Assembly: GCA_024699855.1 (NCBI GenBank)
Contig: JAMPIQ010000001.1
Coordinates: 6,634,001-6,698,000 of the forward strand
From: Aphelenchoides besseyi
Lineage: Eukaryota > Nematoda > Chromadorea > Rhabditida > Aphelenchoididae
Direction of reading: 5' to 3'
DNA: 64,000 nucleotides
Positions 40,925-52,880 of this stretch are shown one piece after another. How positions within the stretch are numbered: position 1 is the stretch's first letter; every line of letters starts with the position of its first letter. Made by a program: the position numbers and the translations under genes. The notes under the pieces were generated by a model. That model worked only from the letters and a program-made list of their open reading frames with translations. It was not told where the DNA came from and made no database searches.

Positions 40925-42439
40925 CAGTACTGGACAAAAGTTTGGAAGACACCTGTATCTCGCGAATGGCTGAAGGGAACAGGTCGGTTTTCGTACATTA
41001 GAGGTTTTATTTGAAGAGCATTTGAATGAACATAAAAAAAGTTGAAAAAATTTAAGCAATAAAAAAAAGTTAACAAAAATTGAAAATGGGGGTGGACAAA
41101 AATTTGGAAGACACTTTGTTTTGTTAAGATATCTGCGCGCCTCGCTTTTTGATCACGTCCACAAGACGTTTATTCATAGAGGAGAAAAGAGCTTTAATCG
41201 TTTAAGCCTTAATCTTCGGGACGGATCGATGGATTGCGGCCACAAGTTCAGATTTTGTCCGAAATTGACCATTCTTGTATATTTCGTCTTCCATCAGCTT
41301 CCAAATGTTCTCCATCGGGTTCAAATCCGGGCTACGGGATGGCCAATCGCTCGTAGCTACTTCCTGATCGAGTAAGAAGTCAGTGGTGACCTTCGCCGTA
41401 TGAATTGGCGCTAGGTCTTGTTGCCACACCCAGGACCGACGTCTCATTTACCTTCGAATCCACGGGAAAAACTTCAAATTGAGATCGGAAACGTAGTCGA
41501 CCGCCTTGTAGTGATTGTTGCAAACCTATAACATATGAAATTGCCATCAAAAGTTGAAGAGATAGACGAAGAACACACGTTAATCAGCAATTTCCCGGTT
41601 GAACAGATGGCGCCGAGGATCATGATTGATCCGCCGCCCATTTGCCGCTTGTATCGCTCCAAATGAACGTTTTCGGTTCCATAAGAACCTGCACTGTCCG
41701 GCCATCCAGACAAAAGCGCTTCTCGTCGCTAAAAACCCATGTTGTAAAGTCGGTCCCAGCGATCAAGTGGCGTCGTGCAAAGTTGAGGCGGTTCAGGCGG
41801 CGTGTGTCCGTGAGAGGAAGCCGCTTCTTAACAAACTCGTAGAAGACATTGTCACGATTCAGCCAGCGGCGAATCGATCGTCGGCCGACCTTCAACTCCA
41901 AGTTATCCTGGATTGAACGCGAGGTAACGCGGTTACCGCCTTTAAGTTCGGTGACTGCATGGCGTTTAATACGACGACGAAGGCGCAAATTCACTTTTTT
42001 TGGACGACCGAGAGTCTTGCACGTCTTTCTGCTCGAATTTTTGAGTACGCGCTCAACACTTGACTTCGAAACTTTACATTGCTTCGCCGTTCCTCTAATA
42101 CTTCGTAAAATCGCGTACTGTTCCTTAATTTCTTTTTTCTTTTCGTCCGAAAGCATCTAAAATGAAAGAGTATTCATCAACAAAACTAGAAATCTCAAAA
42201 AAACCACGCTATCATTACTACAGCGTCCAAAAAACGCAATAAACCAAGTGTCTTCCAAACTTTTGTCCACCCAATTTTCGAGTTACGCCAACTTTTTCTA
42301 TAATTGAGCGCCACGCGCCGACTTTTTTTTATGTTCATTCAAATAGTCTTTGTCTAAGAGGTTCAATGTACAAAAACCGACCTGTTCCCTTCAGCCGTTC
42401 GCGAGATACAGGTGTCTTCCAAACTTTTGTCCAGTACTG
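40925..42439. mobile_element. Tc1-like element, TA target
   Basis: The ends CAGTACTGGACAAAAGTTTG and its reverse complement are flanked by TA (40923-40924 and 42440-42441). The inverted repeats are about 75 bp, with a second inner copy of the CAAACTTTTGTCCAC word near 42255 and 41095. The minus strand carries a Tc1-type transposase. Confidence 0.9.
41202..42156 (-). pseudogene. Tc1-type DD34D transposase with one frameshift
   Basis: The frame starts 'MLSDEKKKEIKEQYAILRSI' with paired HTH domains ('GTAKQCKVSKSSVERVL', 'VGRRSIRRWL'). It continues to 'TTWVFSDEKRFCLDG' (first D), then 'WVWQQDLAPIHTAKVTTDFL' (second D) and 'WPSRSPDLNPMENIWKLMED' (third acidic residue). A 53-bp intron (41526-41578) lies in the middle. 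A one-base shift after 'FCLDG' near 41695 takes the reading into the frame of 'DSAGSYGTENVHLERYKRQM'. Otherwise complete. Confidence 0.82.
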
Positions 42440-42441
42440 TA

Positions 42442-42640
42442 AGCATATGATCCAGGTAATGGGTTTCAACAAATTTAAACGCTCATTTCCAGTTTTTAGA
42501 CTACTTATTGACCGATCCCGCTTTGCTGAGTTGGCTATCTATCCGGTTGTTTTCATTACTGACACAAATAAATTTTTTCGATTTGTTGAAATTTGCTTGT
42601 AGATTTCTTTCTTTAGAACAAACGTGTAGATAGTTATAAC
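42442..42640 (+). pseudogene. Last recognisable exon of the interrupted host gene
   Basis: After a TTCCAGTTTTTAG acceptor (42498) the frame reads 'LLIDRSRFAELAIYPVVFIT' and stops at TAG (42600). It resumes the sequence left of the Tc1-like element (40842-40922). Its relation to the FLYWCH exons 20 kb upstream is inferred from position and strand. Confidence 0.3.
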
Positions 42641-43043
42641 AGGTTTTCTCGGATTTCTGTTTTCGATTTACCGAATCGCTTGAAATAGTCTTAAGCTTCC
42701 TTGGAGTTTTCTCGGGGCATGGCGACGAGAAGATGTCAGGTCGAGAGTAAGCTCAAAGTCGACTGTTTGCTCTCGATTTCGATCGCCGAATGGCAAAAGA
42801 GAGGAAATCGGTGGAACGAAGAAATTTGCATGTGATCTTTTGACTTTCTTGCTTCGAAACAAGTTGACTTTTGATCCTGAAAGTTCAGCAGACAGCTGAG
42901 AACACTTGAACTCCAACGAGCAGAACAACCGGGTGTTGCTTCGAATGGTCACGACTCGAGCAGAATCCACATTCTCTCTACTGGTCGGGAGCAAGAGCGC
43001 TTTTTAATGGCGACCGTTGACAGAAGCAAAAAAGAAGATCGAA
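42641..43043. other. Spacer at the right edge of the transposon nest
   Basis: I see no gene. A minus-strand frame (42994-42668) is basic and without motifs. The lipase gene begins at 43044. Confidence 0.35.
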
Positions 43044-44079
43044 ATGAGGCTAACGGTTCCTGCGGTTTTCTTTTGCTTTTTGGTTTCTCTGTCGACTTCG
43101 ACGATCAGTTCGAGTTTCCGCGCCTTCATTCGCGAAAGATACGGAGCTACAGTGGAAAGACGAATTGCTCGTGACGACTTTGCCAATGATCGTGGCTCTT
43201 TTGGTGGTGGAAATCACAGGCCGGAAAGCAAAACAAAGTTTGCAATCTTCACTTCTTAACTCATCAATTTGATTTAGAAAACGGCCAGTGATTTTGGTTC
43301 ATGGCTCGTCGACCGTCGCCGCTCATGGAATTCCGATTGCTAATGTGTTCCGAACTTACGGCTACACTGATTCTGAGTTGTATGCCACGACCTACGGAGA
43401 GCCAACGAACTCGCAGTTCGGTTTGGTTCGTGGGTATCGATGTGAATATATCAAAGGAGTGAGTTAAAGTCGCTAACCGAAACACGATTGCTGTTAAGGT
43501 TCGAGATTTGATTCGTGCTGTGGCCGCGTTTACAAAGTCGAAGGTCGATGTTATCGGATACTCGATGGGCGGCCCGATTTCAAGAAAAGTCGGGTTTCAT
43601 TCTTTAATGATCACGATTTTTGGGCTCAGGCGATTCTTGGAGGTCGTTGTGTTGATACGAGCGAAGATTTGGGAGAGCCCTTCACTTCCAAGATTCATTC
43701 GTATTTGAGTGTTGCGGGCGTTCAACGATCGACCACGAGCTGTGGAGTTCGATGTGGGAATCAGTGTGGTGGCAGTTTCATGAACGACATCAACTCTCGA
43801 ACTCACTACGAAGGTCACAAAGTTTTTACGTTCTACAGGTCTGAATACTCGTAGAACTTCAACTGAAAGTAGATTTCAGTCGACTGACGATCGCACTATT
43901 CGACCGGATCGATGTGGAAAGTGGATTGGCGAGTTGGCTGAAGCTGATCGGACAGTCACAGTTAGTTTTTCCCAACACTAAGCAGTAATGGTTGTTTGCA
44001 GTTGAGTGGCTATGGACACATTGGAGTTTGTTTGAAAACAGCCGACATCCAACACAAAATCATCCACGGCAGAAAGTAG
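43044..44079 (+). CDS. Secreted class 2 triacylglycerol lipase (nematode lips type)
   Basis: The signal peptide is 'MRLTVPAVFFCFLVSLSTST'. After introns the alpha/beta-hydrolase core appears: 'RPVILVHGSSTVAAHG' (oxyanion region), 'VDVIGYSMGGPISRK' (nucleophile elbow G-Y-S-M-G, catalytic Ser), 'LSVAGVQRSTTSCGVRC', 'QCGGSFMNDINSRTHYEGHK', 'STDDRTIRPDRCGKWIG' (acidic residue) and 'LSGYGHIGVCLKT' (catalytic His). This matches the EstA/class 2 lipase family expanded as lips genes in Caenorhabditis. It would hydrolyse ester lipids outside the cell or in the gut lumen. Four short introns were read; the second is near 43595-43628. Stop TAG 44077-44079. Confidence 0.9.
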
Positions 44080-44208
44080 ACTTTTCACGAGGTTCATAGC
44101 AGTTTATTTCTACGGGATAAAGAAAAAGCACCGTAGAACAAAAGAAATAACCGTGTAATTCAAAACTACCAAAAAGATTAGCAACGAAATAAAAAAAGAA
44201 AAGAAAAG

Positions 44209-45757
44209 TTAGTCTTGTAAGTGGTCTATAATCTCGGGATATTCACTAATAAGTTTCTTAAGTTCGGAATCCTCTCGCAAAACAGTCGGATTGGCTCGGC
44301 AAAAGTCGAGTATTCGCTCGTAGAAGTCGTCCACATGAGTGCAAGTGATCGACAGTCGAAGATACCGAGCACAGTTTTCAGGGCTGAGGTTTCGGACCAT
44401 CGCATCGACACACATTTCCTGAGCCAACTTTTAACCGAATGAACATTTGAACTCACGGTCAGTTCGCTCACATCGTAACAGTCGGCAAGTGGCAGAAGAT
44501 CGTGAGCTGAGTTCCGAAGATCGTCCACTTCTCCGGTGTACAAAAACCGCAGAAGTTTGTCCACGTCTTTCGCTTCAGCATCATTGATGTTCAAAACGTT
44601 CGTTCGTCGCTCCGCTGTGTCGTGCAGAAACATGGCATCGAGAACGGTCGACTGCGGACATACGATCGATTTGGAGACCTTAAATCGAATCAAAACTAAA
44701 CAAATAGCCGAACAAACTGACCAGAAACTTCTCGTTGCCTACTCGCACTTCCAAATCGGCGTATCGATCCACGTTGTACGAACGAGCAACGGCACGATGC
44801 TGAGTAGTAAATGCCCTTTTACTGATCGGTTGAACGAACGAGATGATTCTGTAGCAGACGATCAACTGACCACTTCCAACAAATTCACGCAACTTCGACT
44901 GGCTCATGAAAGCCGTCCAGCCCACGTAGTTGGGTCGAGAATAGACACAATTGGCAACTGAAAAGAACCCACTTGTCATTGAGAACTCTTGAAGCCACTA
45001 ACTCAATTTCGGTGTTCTCTTCTGCTTTTCATTCTCCAACCAAACTTCGTGTCCGATTGTGAGCTTCGAATGACGACCCAAATCTTCGACGCTGAAGAAC
45101 AATGCACAATCATCTCTGCACTCTTCTAGGTAACCAGAAGGATACATTCGAATAGCGAACTTCGCACTCCCGCTCTGCTCCATTTGAATCAATCTGCTTT
45201 TCCACAGGGTTTTAAAGCCAGTTTCTTTTTGTTTCTCCGCGTAGCTCTCGATTGTCCATCGTTGAGAACAATCACAAATCGACGGCACTCCAACGGTTTC
45301 AACGTCAAACGGCAATCGACAGCAAATGAAAACGGTCGGCGCGTGTCGAAAGACCGCCATCTCTGATTCACTAAGAAGCGATTCCCAACCGTCAGCATCC
45401 AGACCATTGAACTTCAAAGCTCGAGCTGAAATACGAACCTGAAGAACAACAAAAAGAATCGGAACTACCTTTCACGGGGCTTGTAGTCCCGTCAATTCGC
45501 TCCAACCACACATCGCAGTTCATTTGCAAACTCAACTCCCGTCCACAGTTGTAGAGCTGAACATACAAACTGCAATCGCTTTTGGAGCTCTTGGAAGCGG
45601 GCGGATCGAATCGAAGATAGAATTCGATTCTCCCGAACTGATCATCGTCGAGAGCGTACAATTCACTCGACCACTCATCGCCCGCAATTGCCGATTCCAA
45701 GCGATTAGCGAACTCATCGACTTGCCAGCGAATTACATTCGAATTGCGAGGGAACAT
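44209..45757 (-). CDS. MATH-MATH-BTB protein
   Basis: The start is chosen at 'MFPRNSNVIRWQVDEFANRL' (45757), which opens a MATH-like domain ('IEFYLRFDPPASKSSKSDCS', 'LQMNCDVWLERIDG'). A second MATH-like unit follows ('CDCSQRWTIESYAE', 'FAIRMYPSGYLEECRDDCAL', 'LTIGHEVWLENEKQKRT'). The BTB domain is near the C-terminus ('ADLEVRVGNEKFLVS', 'VCPQSTVLDAMF', 'DVDKLLRFLYTGEVDDLRNS', 'LLPLADCYDVSELT'), then a BACK-like helical tail. MATH-BTB proteins are adaptors that bring substrates to Cullin-3 ubiquitin ligases and are strongly expanded in nematodes. Introns near 44430-44452, 44680-44718, 44960-44998 and 45428-45468. It lies 146 bp downstream of the SLC26 gene on the same strand. Confidence 0.85.
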
Positions 45758-45903
45758 TCCGAACACAAACGTGAAAACTGTTGAAAGAAATGAGCAGAAA
45801 GCGACCAAAAACAACAGAAAATCGAAGAGAAGTTGACCGCCTCTGAAGTTGTTTTCCCTTCGAACTCAAGTGTTTCTGACAATCTTCGACGAAGTTTATT
45901 GAA

Positions 45904-48512
45904 CTAAACGGTTTCGAGAAGCTTATGAGTGACTGTCGTCTTGATGTCTGTCTCCGTTCTTTTCGCTTCTCCCCGGTGATTTCCTCTGGTTTTGTGTTCT
46001 GCAAGTTTCAGAGCTTCTCGAATTGTCGATAAACAGAAATCGTCATCGATCTCCACTTTCAGCGTCCTCAAACTGGCTCGAATTTGTTCTGAAAAACCGT
46101 TGATCTTCAAGGTCGTCTTCTCAATTCACCGTCAAGTTGAACAAAAAAGATCGTGCACTCGAATTGGGTTCCCAGTTCGTCGATCATCTCCGCGAAACTC
46201 TCCACTCCGACAGCGTCTATGGTCGTCAAAGCCACGCAGTCGAAGATAAAAACTCGTTCGGACTGAAACCGAAAGAATCGCTTTTCAAACACGCAAGTTA
46301 CCTTCTGTTCTGCTGATGACCAACTGCGAGTAACATCGTGAATGGCGCTTTTGAATTCTTCGGCATTGGCGAAAACGAGTGGAGAGTGGAAGCGAAAAAC
46401 AGAAACAAACTTTGACTCTTGACCCGTCCATTTTGGCCTGCAATCAAAGGAAACTTATCGACTGAACATCTCCAAATAACCATTGCATTCTCGTCGACAG
46501 AGCCAACATCTGAAACCCAACACCGACCGCCAAACCAATGATCACGTTGAAACAAGTGGATGATAGAAAAGTTATTATCCAAGTGGCCTGAAAACAAAAT
46601 TACTGGTGAGTTAAAAACAACTGTTTTCAGTACTCCATCCCATTTGGAAAGTCGCCAAAAATGAGGAAGATCACGCAACCCGTTAAAAGAGGTGCGAACA
46701 GAAACCAAGACGATCACTGCCAGAACACACTTAAACGTACAGATGAGTAGATAGAGAAGGTCGACAACCAACCAGTGGGATCCAAGAGAACAACGGTCCA
46801 GCACTAACCGTAACAGCCAAGAGAATAAGTCCGGTGAACACAGAGGTCAACTGAACTATTGTGTTGAAGGTATTTGATGGTGTTCACCTACCAAAGAAGT
46901 CGCTCCGCAGTCATCTGCTTAGGTTGATGGACGAGTTAGCGTTTTAAAAATCGCGTCTTCCTACCTATTATCGAAGCTCTTCCCAGTCCGTTTGTTGTCG
47001 GGTAGGTCGGGAAGAAACCGTTGACCAAATGGACAACAGACATCGCCCAAACTTCTTGTTGTTCGTCGACATGGTAGCCCTTTCGTCTGCACATTACTTT
47101 TGCCATTGAGATATGAACGGCTATTTGAACGATTGAAATGGCTAGTGAGTGTTGAAAGATCACAGGAAACAAGTCGAGGCGCGGTGGAGTCAAATTGGGA
47201 AAACCATTGGGGACTAATCCCACTGTTCTCACGCCGTAGTTTTCTTTCAAATCGAAAACAAAAACGATCACAGTGACGACGATGACCTAAGCACTCAAAC
47301 TAGAAACCTTTCTGTTGTAGTCGAAACGGAAATCGAACTCAAAGAACGAACTTAACGCAAAGATCACTTTGTTTCGCAACTCAAAAGGTAGATTAGTGCT
47401 CAGAGACGATAAGCTTTTGAAGCAAGAACGTTCAGGAAACACACCAAAATCAACTCCCATGGAATCATCAGTTTGCGTTTGAAAAGTCGTCCAATTGGCG
47501 CGTCCAAAAGAAACTTTGTGCTCAACAGCAAAATCAACGATATAACGGAGATGGCAACCGTTGGCCAATTCGCTTTCGGCATCCGAAGAAAGATTCCAAA
47601 AATGTCCTGACGAATCAGAATTCAAACTTCTGACTGTAAACCCACGAGAAACAATCGACCGAAACCGCCGGATCTGTTCGTTCTCTTGACCTTCAGTCCA
47701 AAGAAGTTTCCTAACTGTGCGGCCACCAAGTGCAACGCTGCGGCGGTTAGAAACCCACTCGTCAGCGGTTTGGAGAAATGAACGGTCAGGAACTGGAGCT
47801 TGAGAGAAGCAAAACAGAACTGAAAAAGACGATTAGATCTCGTCAGCTTTAGACGCACAAAGATAAGACCGTTGAAGAACGTCAATGTAGAAACAATAGT
47901 TGCAGCATCTAATTCACTTTCCACAACAGTTCCGTTTTCGTTTATCGATTCGTAAGCCTCCAAAATGTCACGAGCTGCTGCTCCACACATCAACTGAATG
48001 ATTGCAAAGGCACCTGAGAAGCAGAAGTTAATTTCTTTTCAACCGTTTCATTATTACACATGGAACCTTGAGACCAAGATGCAAACAGCGGATAAACAAA
48101 CGACCCAATGCACAACGCGTAGAGACCATTGACCGGTGGAATGCCGGCCAATTGGGCATAAGCGGTCCCTGAAATCCTAGACATCTACTCTCTCAATTTT
48201 GCTACAAGCCTTTTGTCAAGTTCATAATTCCGCCCATAGCAGCGCCAACAAGATCGCCCATCAATTGCCGTCGTGGAGAATAGCGAGGTAGCCATTGGAG
48301 CCACGGCAATCTGTCCTTCAACACGCGACGACAACTCGAAAAGCTTTTGAATGTCGAAGTCGTAGATTCAAAGTTGCTGGAACGACTGTAAGGAAACGGA
48401 GCTCAACTTACTGCCAATACGAACGACGTTTGTTCTCAATTGGATGCAAAGATCCGTCCAAGTTCTCGTCATCGGAAATCGATAGATCGTTTATCACCGG
48501 AGACAACTTCAT
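45904..48512 (-). CDS. SLC26/SulP anion transporter
   Basis: The N-terminus 'MKLSPVINDRSISDDENLDG' is cytosolic. Membrane segments include 'SGTAYAQLAGIPPVNGLYAL' (the SulP signature), 'IVSTLTFFNGLIFVRLKL', 'KPLTSGFLTAAALHLVAAQL', 'WPTVAISVISLILLLSTKF', 'SLAISIVQIAVHISMAKVM', 'YPTTNGLGRASI' and 'LILLAVTVSAGPLF'. The C-terminal STAS domain is visible ('SERVFIFDCVALTTIDAVGV', 'GTQFECTIFFVQLDG') and ends 'VTHKLLETV'. SLC26 proteins exchange sulfate, chloride, bicarbonate or oxalate at the plasma membrane. About 12 short introns break the gene. The substrate cannot be told from sequence. The STAS domain and the SulP core are both intact. Confidence 0.92.
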
Positions 48513-48934
48513 TTTGCTGGGAATGAAAAACTCGTTCAATTGACGGCGTTTTATTCGAGAATCAATGTGCTAATCCAACCAAAGAGCAGATAGAAACCTT
48601 TTGAGTTTAGACCGTTTTTGTTCATAACCCAGAGGTTGCGTGCATTCACAAGCCGAATTTAGTTCCCGCCCGTTTCTGATAGGCGAATTTAGTCGAGAAC
48701 AGTGATCTAGAAAAGTTTCCACCTGACATCAACGTCAAACAGAAACTATAACCGTGAATGTGAACGTATCAATCCGATCCTCTACGGTCGAAGTACAGGG
48801 TTCGTGTTCATTGGAAGTTGGTAATCAAATGGTTGGAACGACAATTTGAATTGCTATCACGTTCCTTCACTTTGTAGAAACACGAAGCCTTAGACCAACT
48901 GTTTTATTGCTGTGTACGCGCGAAAAAAATGAAG
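48513..48934. other. Spacer between SLC26 and PDZ genes
   Basis: About 420 bp upstream of the SLC26 start and downstream of the PDZ gene stop. It likely holds the SLC26 promoter. No gene seen. Confidence 0.4.
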
Positions 48935-50760
48935 TTAAGTTGACGAATTGGAAGAACCGGAATGATTCTCTGCTGAACGACGACGAACTTTGCGTTTTCG
49001 CGGGGTAGCCGACGCATTTGGACGTGGTGGAGCGTTTTGGAGCAAAATTGGATTGATCGAGTCCATTCCAATGGGAGTTTCCGCAGATTCATAGGCAAAA
49101 CTCAACGGGTTAACGTGCGAGATGCTAAACACAAAAATTTCGGAATGAAAGTCAAGACTTACCGACTTTTGGTAGTATTGCGGCAGATACCACGAAATAC
49201 GGGCTGTGGGTGTTTTTGCATTTTCTCTATTTGACGGTTGCAAATTTCCACTACGTCCTCAGCAAGTCGAGGATCATGTTCCCGCGTTTTGCTTGCCATC
49301 AGCGCTTCTTTAACTTGACGAATTGTTTGAGGAGCTTTTGCCCGTGCAATCACGGTGGAAACCTAAGACTTAACAAATGTATTCAACAAGAAAAAACTCA
49401 CAAATTTCTTTTGACGAAGAACTTCTAGAATCTTCTGGCTGGTCACTTTGATCGAACTCACGGGCATTCCATCTACAGACAAAATTGCATCTCCAACCAT
49501 GAACGTTCGCATTGCCAATGACTTGAATCCGTTGTCTGTTGAAGTGACAAAGATTCTCGAATTGTACGACTTGATGTTCATTCCCAACGATGAGTCGGGA
49601 TAGAGAGCAACAAATCCGTACAAATAGTCGTAGCCCTCAGTATCCACCTCTTCGACTTGTGGAACATCCGGACAGTCATGAGGTTCTTCTATTTTGATTG
49701 TACGAAGCGTACGATAGCTCGTCAAAGTGATCTGATGTTTGAGTTAGAAAAAGCCTTCTATGATATCAAACCTGGGAATGTGCATCTTGACTAGTTAGTT
49801 TCACCAACGATTTTAAGAAGGAAGCACGGTTAAAAACGCGTTGTCCATTCAGTTTGACAATCCAATCGCCAAAGTCAAGAAGCTCACTGTGACCACGTAG
49901 ATCTTCTGGCAAATCGCGAACCAACATCGAGGTACTGACATTGAATTCTTTCTAAAGCGGGATTATTAGTATTCGTTTTTGGCGTCAAACTCGCAGATTG
50001 TAATTGACTGGCAGTCAGCGTGATCTTGCACGTGCGTTTCTCCAAACGATCTCGAGCAAAAGTATCACCGTAACCAGTGTGTGCTCGCACCTGATTCCAA
50101 GTGATGTCCTTGTTGTTTTCAAGTTCCGCATTCTCTACATTTGGACGTGAAACTTTACTCCGAATTGAAGAAGTTGGCTGGTCGGGTTTCGATTGTTTCT
50201 GTTCGACATTCGGACGACGACGGTAACTTTTGGCCGAAAGTGTTTCACGGCTGATGCGAATGTCCGGAACCTGAAAGTGAGTCCAAGGACAGTAGGATAA
50301 CAATAATTCTACTTTGATCGCCGATTCTCGTTTAGTCTTCTCGACCTCACGTTTTGTTTTGTCCTCTCGCTTGGTCTTATCTTCACGTTTGGTCTTTTCG
50401 ATACGATCGTATTTGCTTTTCTTGTCGCTCTGATTACCACGAACTGAAATGATTGGTGGAGGAGAAATTTCAATCAACCTACAGTCAAACTTTTTTTTCA
50501 ACTTTTTCGAAAATTGACGTAAACTCGATTCCGGTCGTTCGCGGAAACTCACGTTCTCTTCTCTGTCGTCCTTCTTTTTGTTTGGTGACCTAAAGTTGAA
50601 AGAGAAGATGAAAAGCGGACTTCAACTCACTTAGTACCGTCGTCTTTTTGCTGACAACTCTGAAATCCGGAGAATAAAAACAATCAAAACATCGTCGAAA
50701 CTCACCATTTCCTTCTTTTGGAGCAAGAAACTCGACGACCGTTTGAGAACTGGGCAATTG
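48935..50760 (-). CDS. Two-PDZ protein with lysine/arginine-rich N-terminus
   Basis: The N-terminal part has a charged repeat ('KTKREDKTKREDKTKREVEK', about 50330-50400) and basic, Ser-rich sequence. A first PDZ-like domain reads 'MLVRDLPEDLRGHSELLDFG' and 'DWIVKLNGQRVFNRASFL'. A second reads 'SLGMNIKSYNSRIFVTSTDN' and 'FMVGDAILSVDGMPVSSIKV' (the GDxILSVDG core). A helical segment ('RQVKEALMASKTREHDPRLA') and a basic tail ('ATPRKRKVRRRSAENH') follow. PDZ domains bind C-terminal peptides. Two-PDZ proteins of this plan form a family in nematodes; the gene at 60169-61224 has the same layout. At least seven introns; the 5' end is uncertain (50560-50760). Confidence 0.68.
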
Positions 50761-51731
50761 AAGGAATTGAATTTCGATCTAGAAATCTTTTTGTTTTAAG
50801 CGATGCAAAGTTTTGTGAACCATGCGTTGTTGTAAGCCTAAAAACACTCCAACTGAACCTTTCAACACTTATCGGTTTCTTTTAGTTGTAAATCCACATC
50901 GAATTGAACAGCTTGAGATTCCTTTCTGATGTTCCGATTCTCGCTCACACCGACGCTCGAATGATAAGCGATCACTCGATTACCGAAACCACCTTGTCTT
51001 GATCAAATTAACATTCAGTTCGAGACAAAACAGTTGATCGAAGGCTTGTCAAATAGTAGTTGGTGTCAAGAAGCGAAAATTCTGCGAGTAAAATCTTGAA
51101 ATTGCAAAGGGAAAGCGACGTTTCCTTACAGTATTCTGTGTGCAACTACGTGTTGTCATGTTTGAATTGTGAAGTACCCAGTCGTTCGCCTCGCATTTCA
51201 TTAGCATTCAAATGTGTTCGGTATCTCTATGATTGTAAACGCGAGCTGCCGGACGTCTCATCGTGCTCACCCAAGCTATCCGCTCGCATCACCACACTTT
51301 GGTTCCCTGAGTTCTCAATCCTTGAGCATCTCACCGCCATCGATCGTTGTAGCGAATGAGATGTTGGCGACAGGAAATGCAATGAAGTTCAACAACTGGC
51401 TGATCGTTGGAAAAGAACAAGTGATCCTTGAGAATCTTTTGGAGTATCCGATCTCCACGCACTACAACTCCTTTACTCTCCTTCAGTATTAGTTGGGCTA
51501 CTGATGCCTGTCAATTACGGATTAAAGTCGATTGCATTCGATTCGAGAATAAAAATGCACGTAACGAAAAGAACATTTCGGTTCGCTGACGACAATCGAA
51601 ATGTTTTGTTTGCGTTTCTGATCTATCGACTCGTTTCTTTGCGTGCTTATGAACAACAACTCGGATGTTCTTCGAAACAGACCTGTGGTCTTTAAAAGGT
51701 CGACGATGGTTGAGAACAATCAGTGATCGGA
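50761..51731. other. Intergenic region upstream of two divergent genes
   Basis: About 970 bp between the 5' ends of the PDZ gene (minus) and the fibrinogen-domain gene (plus). Several open frames (51060-51359, 51214-51492) have no motifs and no splice context. Promoters of both genes should lie here; no TATA box stands out. Confidence 0.4.
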
Positions 51732-52709
51732 ATGTCGGTTCTGCTTCTTGGACTTCTTCTCGTGACCTCCGGTTTAGCTCATGGTCAACCGCTGACTGTA
51801 AGTGTAGATTTGCAATCGAAATATTTCAAGTTTATTGGCAGAATCAACTGGCTAGAAACTGCAAAGAAGTTCAGCGGATGGGCGGAACGAAGTGAGTTCC
51901 CAATCGATGAAACAAGTTATGGCAATAAACTTCAGAACCGCCGTTTATACGATCCAAACAAACTCGGGAACCCACAACGTCCTTTGTGATCAGCAAACGA
52001 ATGGTGGTGGTTGGACGGTTGTGCAGCAACGATTTGACGGCGCAATTCGATTTTGGAACAGAAATTGGAACGAGTATCGAAATGGCTTCGGAACTCCCGG
52101 ATTGGTTAGTTCGGTTACGGGAATTGGGATCGTCGTTTTAGATGGAGAGCTTTTATGCGGGCAAACGAGCTCATTCACGAGCTAACCAATCAGTTCGATG
52201 ACAACTCGACACTCAGAATCGAGATCTATGGCGACCGAAATCCCGGAAGCCAGCATGCCAACGACTTCTACTTCTCCGAGTATTATTTCAGAGTAAGCGA
52301 ATGCCGTTGACTGAAACAAAGATGGTTGCAGTTGAACGACGAAAAGTCGGAATATGAGGCCGCCATTTTCATCGATTGGCAGCATTTGGTAGGCAACGCT
52401 TCAACTGGATGGTACGACATCACCTACAGCAACGGAGTCAAGTTCTCGACCATCGACCACAACAACGACCCCGATCCCGACTGCCAACAGATCTTCCACT
52501 TGGGGTCTGTGGTTTGAATTCGGGAAATGTAACTGACTGTTTGTTTCAGCGGATGGTGGACCCACTACTGCGGACTGATATCATTGAACGGCGAGTACAC
52601 GCCTCGGAAGTTCGGTGATGGCTACGGACTGTTCTTCACGGTGGCCGGGCAGTTCGTCGTGAATCCAAAGACCACACGAATGATGGTGAGAGATCGAGAA
52701 ACAAAATAA
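51732..52709 (+). CDS. Secreted fibrinogen-related (FReD) protein
   Basis: The signal peptide is '[18 protein letters not shown]'. The fibrinogen C-terminal domain then reads '[20 protein letters not shown]', '[20 protein letters not shown]', '[16 protein letters not shown]', '[16 protein letters not shown]', '[18 protein letters not shown]' and '[16 protein letters not shown]', including the GGWTV, W-x-GN and D-x-D-x-D calcium-type motifs and the C-terminal cysteine pair. FReD proteins such as ficolins and angiopoietin-like factors bind sugars or receptors outside the cell. The N-terminal part before the domain is short, with no coiled coil. Five introns of 33-55 bp. The TAA is at 52707-52709. 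Confidence 0.9.
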
Positions 52710-52880
52710 AAAATTTAATTAAAAGTTAATAAAATAATCGAAATCACAAAACAATATAAGAGCAATCAATAATTAAAAGCGGACAAAATAGGGCGGATCA
52801 GAGAAAAGAATGAGATGTGCGATCGAAATCGGTCCTAAGTTGTGCTGCTTTTCGTGGCTATTGATGCGATGAGTCGGTGA

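Noticed and set aside
42668..42994. Minus-strand gene of 108 codons
   Set aside because: Arg/Ser-rich without motif, no splice sites, and at the edge of repeated sequence.
50330..50400. CRISPR-like or satellite repeat
   Set aside because: The short repeat is in-frame coding sequence for a KTKRED protein repeat, with no spacers.
50761..51731. Extra gene on the plus strand between the PDZ and fibrinogen-domain genes
   Set aside because: The frames at 51060-51359 and 51214-51492 overlap in different registers and show no motif or splice context.
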